Shown: positions 31,592 through 36,531 of the stretch, piece by piece
Numbering within the stretch: the first letter of the stretch is position 1
How the letters are laid out: every line of letters starts with the position of its first letter
Notes under the pieces: model-generated
The model's database searches: none
The model's input: only the letters and a program-made list of their open reading frames with translations
Told to the model about the DNA's origin: nothing
IMG/VR virus record: IMGVR_UViG_3300046484_000051
Location: 1 to 36,531 of that record
DNA length: 36,531 nt
Source: a virus
Strand: one strand, 5' to 3'
Made by a program: the position numbers and the translations under genes

Positions 31592-31809
31592 ACGTCTGGT
31601 TTCCGAGTGCGTCGGAAACCCCCTGATTTCTCGCACTGGCGGTCTACATATCGGGCCAGCGCAGCGCGGAATCGGTCGACAGCCCTGTCGAACTCGCCGT
31701 CCCGACTTTCATCAGGCTCGACGGCGCCAAGGTCGATCGCCGCGTCGAGCACTCGGCGAAAGTCTTCATCCGGCGGACGACCGCCAGGGTTGGCGGGATC
31801 GCCGGTCAG
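31588..31809 (-). CDS. Small charged protein upstream of terS; CTG start proposed
   Basis: 73 residues if read from CTG 31809, which overlaps the previous TGA as CTGA behind AAAGGG, like all neighbours. The first conventional start, GTG 31854, would overlap the preceding gene by 49 bases. Sequence NPGGRPPDEDFRRVLDAAID, charged helix, YVDRQCEKSGG, basic end. The GGRP...F...L pattern occurs in small phage DNA-binding or terminase-associated proteins. Start is uncertain. Confidence 0.55.
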   Translation of the reverse strand: MTGDPANPGGRPPDEDFRRVLDAAIDLGAVEPDESRDGEFDRAVDRFRAALARYVDRQCEKSGGFRRTRKPDV

Positions 31810-31970
31810 GGCTTGCCCTTTCGTGCGTCTAGAGCGTCGAGGATGAGCGCCCACCAGCGCAAGTTCTCCAACCGGCGCTTATCTCGCTCGATCAGCATCC
31901 AGATCAACGCTTCCTCTCCGCGCCTGGAACTCGCCGCGCGCCGCTGCTTCGTGCTTTGCCAGCCACTCAT
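31806..31970 (-). CDS. Very small protein (54 aa)
   Basis: 54 residues from ATG 31970, three bases after the previous stop. MSGWQSTKQRRAASSRRGEE then a Trp-rich hydrophobic helix (LRWWALILDALDA). Ends at the stop 31806-31808. The tight spacing to both neighbours supports it. Function unknown. Confidence 0.55.
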   Translation of the reverse strand: MSGWQSTKQRRAASSRRGEEALIWMLIERDKRRLENLRWWALILDALDARKGKP

Positions 31971-31973
31971 GCC

Positions 31974-32153
31974 TCACCCCTGTTCGATCAGGTACGACTC
32001 CAGCTCGGACGCGACTGACTCCAGCGTGAGAGCCTGCGCGGTCCGGATGTTCCGCTCCTGCTTCCCGGCGACTTGCTTTCGCAGCTCCCGCAAGCCGTTC
32101 GCCCTCTCCCGCCATCGGTCCACGAGCTCGGCGATCGGGTTCGGCCGCTTCAC
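31974..32153 (-). CDS. Small coiled-coil protein
   Basis: 59 residues from GTG 32153 (GTGA overlap with previous stop). KRPNPIAELVDRWRERANGL is a charged helix; the whole protein is likely helical. No family recognised. Confidence 0.55.
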   Translation of the reverse strand: MKRPNPIAELVDRWRERANGLRELRKQVAGKQERNIRTAQALTLESVASELESYLIEQG

Positions 32154-32374
32154 CGGAGCACCAGGCAATCCATGTTCACGAAGACCATGTGGCATCCGCA
32201 TTCACACATCCACCTGTCGACCGTGAAGTCCTTGAGTCGCGATGCGGCCCAAGGATTCTCGAACAAAGCCACGCGCGGCACGAGATACCGGCCCGAGGGT
32301 GTCCGATGAGCCACCCGGTATAGCCATCGACGGAGACGACGCGCACGCCGCGCCTTCGTTCGGATCCGGCTCAT
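32150..32374 (-). CDS. Small basic protein with CxC motif
   Basis: 74 residues, ATG 32374 inside the RusA stop (ATGA). Very basic N-terminus (RTKARRARRLRRWLYRVAHR), then WMCECGCHMVF and MDCLV. May bind nucleic acid and one metal ion. Function unknown. Confidence 0.6.
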   Translation of the reverse strand: MSRIRTKARRARRLRRWLYRVAHRTPSGRYLVPRVALFENPWAASRLKDFTVDRWMCECGCHMVFVNMDCLVLR

Positions 32375-32721
32375 CGGGCAAGCTCCTCGATCCTCACCTC
32401 AGTGCGCGGCCTGTCCCGGTCGATTCCCTTGGTCGCGGTGAGCTCGACTATCTGACTGTCGTCGATGTACGCGATCCCGTTGAGCGCGTCCTGGACCAGT
32501 TTCGCCAGGTTGTCCAAGTCGCAAACGTGCGCAGTTTCCCTCCAGAAGCGCGCGGACAGCCGGACCGGTCCACGGGTTGGCTTGACGCCCGATCGCCTCG
32601 CCGCGACGGCTATGCGCGCTTCCGCGACGGTTGTTCGGGTAGGTGTGTACGCGTGCCCGTGCACCACGCGCGGTCGGGCCTTCGGAATTGGTTCGCCATA
32701 GACAACGAACGAGACGCTCAT
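32371..32721 (-). CDS. rusA: RusA-family Holliday junction resolvase
   Basis: 116 residues. N-terminus FVVYGEPIPKARPRVVHGHA is the RusA signature (G.P.PK.RPR); CDLDNLAKLVQDALNGIAYI (D68, D70) and IDDSQI (D87, D88) supply the catalytic acidic residues. By family it is a dimer that resolves four-way junctions made during recombination and replication before packaging. Confidence 0.93.
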   Translation of the reverse strand: MSVSFVVYGEPIPKARPRVVHGHAYTPTRTTVAEARIAVAARRSGVKPTRGPVRLSARFWRETAHVCDLDNLAKLVQDALNGIAYIDDSQIVELTATKGIDRDRPRTEVRIEELAR

Positions 32722-32939
32722 CGGTCGGACCTCGATTCGTGTCGGGTGCCGCTCGTAAGGGTGATTTGCTTGTGCCCATTACTGCACGTCCAGCGAACAG
32801 CCGAAAAACCGCCGTGATAACAAAGAGCCTCCGCGACAGCCGGCCCTCCAATCGTTACGTGTTTGTCGAAGTCGAAGTCCGACGCCACGTCGCACGTCCC
32901 TGCACCACATTCGCTGCATTTCAGGTCGGCGCCGGTCAT
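32718..32939 (-). CDS. Zinc-finger protein
   Basis: 73 residues from ATG 32939 (GGAGGGG upstream, ATGA overlap with 32936-33085; a longer GTG form would begin at 32954). CSECGAGTCD and C..H plus WTCSNGHKQ give a zinc ribbon. Overlaps rusA as ATGA. Confidence 0.65.
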   Translation of the reverse strand: MTGADLKCSECGAGTCDVASDFDFDKHVTIGGPAVAEALCYHGGFSAVRWTCSNGHKQITLTSGTRHESRSDR

Positions 32940-33085
32940 CGTCCACCCCTCCACCGCGGAGGGAACAGGATCACGTTGGGACGGCGGGCGAGCTTTCGGT
33001 GCGCCCGCCGCTCGAGCAACACGTCACCGAGAACGGTGACAACGACGCTCACCACGACAGCAACCACGACTCCGATCCCGCTCAT
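32936..33085 (-). CDS. Small membrane protein (49 aa)
   Basis: 49 residues from ATG 33085, inside the previous stop (ATGA), and ending in ATGA with the next. One transmembrane helix rich in Val (GVVVAVVVSVVVTVLGDVLL), then a basic tail (ERRAHRKLARR). The two-sided overlap supports it as real. Function unknown. Confidence 0.6.
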   Translation of the reverse strand: MSGIGVVVAVVVSVVVTVLGDVLLERRAHRKLARRPNVILFPPRWRGGR

Positions 33086-33744
33086 GCCGTGTGCCCTCGG
33101 AGCGCCGCGGCATCGGACGCAACAGCCTCCAGAAGGGCGGTCCGCTCGGCCTCGAGGCGAGTGAGCCGATCGCGGATCTCCGTATCGACCTTTCGGCGCA
33201 GATCGAGCAGCTCTGGGACGGTGTAGCCGTAGAGCTGCTCGCCAACGACCCTCCGGTCAAGAGCTGACTGCACGGAGGCCGACTCCAGCGACGTCTTCCG
33301 CGCAGGTCGCGAAGGCGGGTGCCAGTCTCCCGCCGACATTCTGCACCGCTTGCACGTGGGGTTGATCGTCCCGCTGATGACGGATGCGCGCACGGTCCGC
33401 CCGCATCCCTTGTCGCACTTTTGCGCCATGGCTTTCTTCTCCTCCTGGTGGTGGACTACTTCCGTGGGCCTCTCCTGTATTTCGTCCACTTCTGCGGGGA
33501 ATGGCTGCACCGCAACTATTTCCCGGTGGACTAGTTTCGGCACTGCGCGTTTTTCGGTCCGGACATGAGGCACTGCGGCCGGCTCGAGCAGCTCGAGCGG
33601 GATGTGCCGAGGGTCGGTATTCGCGTGCCCCGAGCGGATGAGCCGGTCGAGCTCTGTCATCCGGTCGCGGTCAGCCTGCGCATAGGCGCGGCGCACGCCC
33701 TCGACCAGGGCACCGCCGTTGGCATCGAAACAGGGATCGATCAT
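33082..33744 (-). CDS. Zinc-finger and coiled-coil protein of the replication region
   Basis: 220 residues, ATG 33744 (ATGA overlap with the initiator). The middle has a zinc finger (CDKGCGRTVRAS... CKRC); the C-terminal 60 residues form a coiled coil (VPELLDLRRKVDTEIRDRLT). The N-terminal 60 residues include helical ADRDRMTELDRLIRSGHANT. Possibly a replication or regulatory factor next to the initiator. Confidence 0.6.
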   Translation of the reverse strand: MIDPCFDANGGALVEGVRRAYAQADRDRMTELDRLIRSGHANTDPRHIPLELLEPAAVPHVRTEKRAVPKLVHREIVAVQPFPAEVDEIQERPTEVVHHQEEKKAMAQKCDKGCGRTVRASVISGTINPTCKRCRMSAGDWHPPSRPARKTSLESASVQSALDRRVVGEQLYGYTVPELLDLRRKVDTEIRDRLTRLEAERTALLEAVASDAAALRGHTA

Positions 33745-34457
33745 GGTTCCTCCAGCCGCAGGGAGAGTCCAAACCGTTCGCGCGCCGCCTGTTCCAGACC
33801 GGCCGCGTGATCGCGCAAGTAGGCTGCGCCGTACTCGTCTACCGGCACGAGCGAGAGTGCCTGGTCACGGACTTTCGCTTCGGCTACGGAGCGCCCCAGA
33901 TGCTCAGCCGCGTCCGGGTAGCCGTTCGCGGCCGCCTCTGCCAGCAACTGTGTCCATTGCTCGCAGTCAAAGGGGGTAAGGGGGTTTAGTAGTTGGTTAT
34001 TCTGGTTACTATGGTTCTCTCTCTGCCCCACCCGTGCCCGGTCCGTGCCCGAGTCCGTGCCTGGTTCTGAGCGCACATCCTGATATTTGTCGTAATTGAC
34101 GATGCTTAGGACGCGCGGACCAGTGCCCGGTCCTGTGCCCAAAATCGGGTATTTCTCGGAAAGGAAAGGACCGTTTCCGCCTAAGGGACGATCGTCCGCC
34201 ATCAGGATCACCAAGGTCGTCCGGACCACCTTCACGGTACATCCCGATTCCGCGGCGATGGTTTCGAGTGAATGGTAGAGCTCGCCCCTGCCAACGTCGA
34301 ACCAGGTATCTTTCCATCGAGCCTTCTTCGTCCCCCAATTGGCGAGCAGGAGTAGAGTCACGAGAACGCCCTTTTGATCCGCGCGCAGCGACCGCCACAG
34401 GGCGGACCAGCGGATCTTCCGAAGGATGACGACAAAGCCGCGTTCGTGCTCACTCAC
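33741..34457 (-). CDS. Replication initiator / replisome organiser (winged helix)
   Basis: 238 residues from GTG 34457 (GTGA overlap). The N-terminal domain (about 5-95) is a winged helix as in phage replisome organisers: SALWRSLRADQKGVLVTLLL, then LANWG; SLETIAAESGCTVKVVRTTL; ending in IVNYDKYQD, the usual end of the domain. A flexible linker rich in Gly, Thr and Asn (about 110-160) follows, then a helical C-terminal domain. In DNA the linker region carries tandem short repeats (34034-34067 and 34123-34140), so the origin may lie inside the gene, as in lambda O. Confidence 0.75.
   Translation of the reverse strand: MSEHERGFVVILRKIRWSALWRSLRADQKGVLVTLLLLANWGTKKARWKDTWFDVGRGELYHSLETIAAESGCTVKVVRTTLVILMADDRPLGGNGPFLSEKYPILGTGPGTGPRVLSIVNYDKYQDVRSEPGTDSGTDRARVGQRENHSNQNNQLLNPLTPFDCEQWTQLLAEAAANGYPDAAEHLGRSVAEAKVRDQALSLVPVDEYGAAYLRDHAAGLEQAARERFGLSLRLEEP
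34034..34140. repeat. Iteron-like repeats inside the initiator gene, candidate origin
   Basis: Tandem GTGCCCGGTCC (34034-34044), GTGCCCGAGTCC (34045-34056), GTGCCTGGTTC (34057-34067), then exact GTGCCCGGTCC (34123-34133) and GTGCCC (34135-34140). AT-rich stretches flank or separate them (about 33985-34020 and 34078-34110) in an otherwise GC-rich genome. Confidence 0.45.
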
Positions 34458-34654
34458 CCCACCCTCCTCTCCACCGCCTCGATCACCCTCCAGCACGCGC
34501 GACATCTGCGCCGAAGGCGCCTGAACGCAGCCAGAGCCGGTCCAGTGCGGTAGGAGACCAGTACTTGGCCGTCGATGCCTTGGCTCGGTGCGCGCCCGCA
34601 GGCGAATACGGGGGACGCATTGCCGAGGTCCCAGAAATGGACGCAAGGCTTCAT
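34454..34654 (-). CDS. Small Cys-containing protein
   Basis: 66 residues from ATG 34654, overlapping the previous stop (ATGA). CVHFWDLGNASPVFACGRAP then a basic stretch (FRRLRRRCRACWRV). Two CxxC-like pairs; possibly zinc-binding. Ends GTGA with the initiator. Confidence 0.6.
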   Translation of the reverse strand: MKPCVHFWDLGNASPVFACGRAPSQGIDGQVLVSYRTGPALAAFRRLRRRCRACWRVIEAVERRVG

Positions 34655-35022
34655 CGGTGGACCTCGGGGGAGGGGCCGTTTCTCCACCCGCTTCCCCGTT
34701 GAGCTACGCGGTGGCCTCTCTCCATGCGTCGGAGCGCGTGGCGCATCGCGTACAGATCGGCGTTGGTGATCCGGATGATGTTGACGACTCCCGCGGAGTT
34801 GATCCCGAAGACCTGTGCACCGTGTTTCCCGCAGTACCCGCGGTGTCGAATCGGCCGGTCGCAATCCCCCGCCAAGCAGGGACGCTTCGTAGGTCGATCT
34901 CGCGGGGGCGAGTTCCGTATGTCGTCGTCGTTTCGGTTACGCTGCGACAGCGAGTCGGGCGAAAACTCGGCCATCTGTTCGTCGGCTCGACGACACGCAA
35001 TCTCCTCGAGATCGATCTTCAT
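34651..35022 (-). CDS. Zinc-binding protein, first gene after the Cro-like regulator
   Basis: 123 residues from ATG 35022, preceded by GGGAGGTC. The N-terminal third is charged; CLAGDCDRPIRHRGYCGKHG is a Cys/His zinc motif, and FGINSAGVVNIIRITNADLY a small alpha/beta unit, often found in phage HNH-like or DNA-binding proteins. It lies 113 bases after the Cro-like gene; that gap holds a CGAACGT / ACGTTCG inverted repeat (35042-35084). Confidence 0.65.
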   Translation of the reverse strand: MKIDLEEIACRRADEQMAEFSPDSLSQRNRNDDDIRNSPPRDRPTKRPCLAGDCDRPIRHRGYCGKHGAQVFGINSAGVVNIIRITNADLYAMRHALRRMERGHRVAQRGSGWRNGPSPEVHR

Positions 35023-35135
35023 GTCAGGACCTCCCGGTAGGCGAACGTCGTCCGATAGCTGACGATTGCTGTCTATAACGTTCGGGTTCGGCCCCTTTTT
35101 GCCGAGCCCCGATATCGCTGTGCGTGAAGTACGGG

Positions 35136-35345
35136 TCACGGATGGACGGAATCCCAAGACGCGGCGCGAACCGCACCACGAGTGGTGCGTTCGATGGCAA
35201 GCGCGTGTTTTCTGTTGGGCGTGCGCTGCCCACTACACCACATCGACAGCAAGGGGGCCGACACCGTAGCGCCGGCTCTCTTGAGCAGTAGTCGGCGGAA
35301 CTCCGATTGCTTGATCTTCTTGTCGTGAAGATATCGGTTCAACAT
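35136..35345 (-). CDS. Cro/YdaS-like helix-turn-helix regulator
   Basis: 69 residues, ATG 35345. Small HTH: KKIKQSEFRRLLLKRAG, LLSMWCSGQRTPNRKHALAIERTT and RGAVRAASW match the YdaS/Cro-type pattern (LSxWxxGxR.P...A..IE..T.GAV...). Transcribed leftward, divergent from the repressor, with an operator (35354-35371) 9 bases before its start. Few bases between operator and start suggest a very short leader. Confidence 0.85.
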   Translation of the reverse strand: MLNRYLHDKKIKQSEFRRLLLKRAGATVSAPLLSMWCSGQRTPNRKHALAIERTTRGAVRAASWDSVHP

Positions 35346-35353
35346 GGTTCGGA

Positions 35354-35371
35354 GATTAACTCAAGTGAATC
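35354..35371. promoter_or_regulatory. Repressor operator O1 (dyad) in the divergent region
   Basis: GATTAACTCAAGTGAATC: arms GATT-n-ACT and AGT-n-AATC are mirror images with two central bases. The core of 14 bases recurs exactly (inverted) at 35955-35968. Blocking here would stop the leftward Cro-like operon. Confidence 0.75.
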
Positions 35372-35384
35372 CAAGAACACAACC

Positions 35385-35402
35385 ACTTCACATCGGTGAA
35401 TC
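35385..35402. promoter_or_regulatory. Degenerate operator O2 overlapping the repressor promoter
   Basis: TTCACATCGGTGAA (35387-35400) keeps 10 of 12 dyad positions, and GTGAATCC-nn-GAAC occurs both here and beside O1, 31 bases apart, about three helical turns. It overlaps the -35 region of the repressor promoter. Confidence 0.6.
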
Positions 35403-35412
35403 CTGGAACCTT

Positions 35413-35418
35413 TATAAT
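35413..35418 (+). promoter_or_regulatory. -10 box of the repressor promoter
   Basis: Perfect TATAAT at 35413-35418, nine bases before the ATG at 35428; the -35 position has no consensus (candidate TTCACA with a 20-base spacer). The transcript would be nearly leaderless, as for lambda cI from pRM. Confidence 0.65.
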
Positions 35419-35427
35419 TCCAACAGG

Positions 35428-35787
35428 ATGGGTCTCACTGTCGAGGAGAGAAGAAACGCAAGCCGCCACTTCAAGGCGTGGATTACCTATTTCCTCCAGC
35501 ACGAAGACTCACGCCAGAAGGTTTTGGCGCGGGCGCTGGGCATCAGCCCGTCCGCGCTGAGCCAGCTTCGCTCAGTTGAGTTGAGGCTGCCGGACGCTGA
35601 GACTTTGATGGCCATGAGGAAGTTGTTTTCGTCCGGCGTGGTGAAAATCAGCCTCGACATGTTTTTGTATTCTGACCCGCCTGGCGCAACCTCCGACCCC
35701 CAGCCCCGTCAATCGCTCGCCTACCCGCCTCACGAAGCCTCCCCGTCTGCCCGGCCGGGAAGGCGAAACCAGGGAGGCACCCAGTAA
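35428..35787 (+). CDS. CI-like repressor (HTH)
   Basis: 119 residues from ATG 35428, placed by the TATAAT nine bases upstream; an ATG at 35344 in frame would read through both operators and is rejected. HTH: DSRQKVLARALGISPSALSQ (about 27-46) followed by LRLPDAETLMAMRKLF. A proline-rich C-terminal tail without a LexA/CI peptidase motif, so induction would not be by self-cleavage. Probably binds O1, O2 and the sites at 35936-35969. Confidence 0.8.
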   Translation: MGLTVEERRNASRHFKAWITYFLQHEDSRQKVLARALGISPSALSQLRSVELRLPDAETLMAMRKLFSSGVVKISLDMFLYSDPPGATSDPQPRQSLAYPPHEASPSARPGRRNQGGTQ

Positions 35788-35935
35788 CTCCGTTCACTAT
35801 CCGTTCCGCTCGCCGACGCGATCGACGACAAGTCTTGTCGGGCTTGAGCCAAAAAGTGAGGCGCCCTCGCTGGCAGTCCAGAGAACCCTGATTCCGTAAC
35901 CACCCGAAAACATTAAGACTGGCGTTTCTGACAGG
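35788..35935. other. Gap between repressor and rightward promoter
   Basis: No gene is seen in this 148-base gap. It contains a perfect 15-base palindrome CGACAAG-T-CTTGTCG (35826-35840), with no T-run, and GTTC-N7-GTTC (35792-35806), which equals the alphaproteobacterial LexA pattern but could occur by chance. Confidence 0.4.
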
Positions 35936-35949
35936 TTCACTCTTGTGTA
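35936..35949. promoter_or_regulatory. Degenerate operator O3
   Basis: TTCACTCTTGTGTA matches 10 of 12 conserved positions of the dyad TTnACTnnAGTnAA, 19 bases upstream of O4. It overlaps the TTGTGT that stands where a -35 box would be. Confidence 0.5.
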
Positions 35950-35953
35950 TTTC

Positions 35954-35969
35954 GTTCACTTGAGTTAAC
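35954..35969. promoter_or_regulatory. Operator O4 before the rightward early operon
   Basis: GTTCACTTGAGTTAAC, dyad arms GTT-n-ACT and AGT-n-AAC; its central 14 bases are the exact reverse complement of those in O1. TTGTGT (35943-35948) upstream and TTAACC (35965-35970) are in -35/-10 positions with a 16-base spacer, though the -10 is poor. Confidence 0.72.
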
Positions 35970-35981
35970 CATCTGCCTCAG

Positions 35982-36212
35982 ATGGACGCCGCGGAATACG
36001 CGGCCCGGCTCGGGGAACAGAACAGGCGCATCCGAGCCCCACTGAGCCAGGCCTACGGACCTGGCACCGGTGGAGAGGGCAGCGACGCGGCATCACGGAG
36101 GCAGGCCATGGACCAGCGGCAGATCACCAGGTGGGCGAACAGGCAGATCGCGTTGCTGGAGCTGGCGTGGATCGTTCTTTTCTCGCTGATCGTCGGAGGC
36201 GTCACATGCTGA
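35982..36212 (+). CDS. First early rightward gene: small membrane protein
   Basis: 76 residues from ATG 35982, 12 bases after O4 with no ribosome binding site, so the transcript may be nearly leaderless. The C-terminus is a transmembrane helix (IALLELAWIVLFSLIVGGVT). An internal ATG at 36108 has GGAGG six bases upstream and would give a 34-residue form consisting of a short basic stretch and the same helix. The polar N-terminal part has no known family. Possibly acts at the host membrane early in infection. Confidence 0.65.
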   Translation: MDAAEYAARLGEQNRRIRAPLSQAYGPGTGGEGSDAASRRQAMDQRQITRWANRQIALLELAWIVLFSLIVGGVTC

Positions 36213-36379
36213 GCCAGGAGATCGAGGCGATGAACGCGGCGGTAGAGCGGCTCCATCGGCAGATCGAACAGCGCGAACGGCAGGCGCAGCGGCTTCGCCA
36301 GGCGGATGAGCTGGTCTCTCTGGCTCGCGAGACCCACGCCGCCGCGACTCGAATCACAATCTCCTACGAGGCCCGATAG
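36206..36379 (+). CDS. Small coiled-coil protein
   Basis: 57 residues from ATG 36206, overlapping the membrane protein stop by 7 bases; GGAGG at 36195-36199. LSQEIEAMNAAVERLHRQIE then QRERQAQRLRQADELVSLAR is a clear coiled coil. Function unknown. Confidence 0.65.
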   Translation: MLSQEIEAMNAAVERLHRQIEQRERQAQRLRQADELVSLARETHAAATRITISYEAR

Positions 36380-36381
36380 TC

Positions 36382-36531
36382 ATGTCAGATACCGTGCTGG
36401 TCCTGAGGACGTGCGCCGCCGATATGTCGTCGCACGAAGGGTCGTTTAGGTGGCCGGAGGCTGGACCGGTCGAGGCTCCGGATTGGGATCCGACCCCCGT
36501 ATGCGGCAAAGGTCTCCATGGCCTGCTGTGG
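36382..36531 (+). CDS. N-terminal part of the 24-bp-repeat protein (DUF7666-like); 3' end missing
   Basis: Fifty codons, open to the window end: MSDTVLVLRTCAADMSSHEG, then SFRWPEAGPVEAPDWDPTPV and CGKGLHGLLW. From memory, DUF7666-like repeat proteins begin this way (LRT/RG..., W P..G.VEAPDW.P...CG.GLHG.LWG). Position 1 of the window continues in frame 1 with GVVVHCGDKGSATRYL, the segment that precedes the repeats. Related proteins seem to have about 35-40 residues between LLW and the VVxxCGD segment, so about 100 bases may be missing between the ends. Confidence 0.75.
   Translation, partial: MSDTVLVLRTCAADMSSHEGSFRWPEAGPVEAPDWDPTPVCGKGLHGLLW

Noticed and set aside
35172-35189. Perfect palindrome CGCACCAC-GA-GTGGTGCG
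   Set aside because: It lies inside the Cro-like gene over the conserved ERTTRGAV coding segment, so coding constraint explains it about as well as an operator does.
35792-35806. LexA box GTTC-N7-GTTC
   Set aside because: Only eight fixed bases, so about one copy is expected by chance in a genome of this size, and it is 150 bases from the nearest promoter.

Overview
The window looks like an almost complete genome of a temperate tailed phage with podovirus-type virion genes. It is GC-rich and very densely coded: neighbouring genes usually overlap by 1, 4 or 8 bases (ATGA, GTGA, TAATG), and no stretch longer than about 170 bases lacks a gene. I recognise terminase, portal, scaffold, capsid, head-tail adaptor, tail nozzle, internal virion proteins, fiber, a lysis cassette, a large serine integrase and a repressor-based switch. 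I see no tape-measure, tail-tube, sheath or baseplate genes. The capsid, portal and terminase resemble families I know from podoviruses of high-GC Gram-negative bacteria. Several genes look leaderless. The host cannot be fixed from the sequence.

The genome is probably circular or circularly permuted. The last 150 bases encode the start of a protein whose end lies in bases 1-576, in the same frame; roughly 100 bases may be missing between the two ends. Read this way, the early rightward operon starts near 35960, crosses the ends and runs to about 8782. It carries a 24-bp-repeat protein, many small zinc-binding proteins, an XRE regulator, an ERF annealing protein with a PD-(D/E)XK nuclease, an HNH nuclease, a small clamp-like protein beside a protein ending in a clamp-binding motif (QLALF), and a fusion with a nucleotidyltransferase-like domain.

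Bases 8669-11228 are the lysogeny and accessory segment: a leftward serine integrase, two small genes with good promoters directly upstream (one apparently leaderless, one with a leaderless micro-ORF), and a cysteine-rich lipoprotein. Bases 11231-34457 run leftward. In transcription order (from the right) they hold a replication initiator with a possible internal origin, zinc proteins, a RusA resolvase, TerS, a structural protein, TerL, portal, head proteins, scaffold, capsid (behind a strongly structured leader), decoration-like protein, adaptor, nozzle, a GNAT-like protein, four internal virion proteins, a fiber with a signal peptide, and a lysis cassette (YkuD-like enzyme, holin-like protein, two membrane proteins).

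Bases 34454-35982 hold the head of the leftward operon and the genetic switch. A Cro/YdaS-like gene (leftward) and a CI-like repressor gene (rightward) diverge from a control region with two dyad operators, and further copies lie in front of the rightward early operon. I see no helicase, primase, polymerase or methyltransferase, so replication probably relies on host enzymes recruited by the initiator and perhaps by the clamp-like protein.
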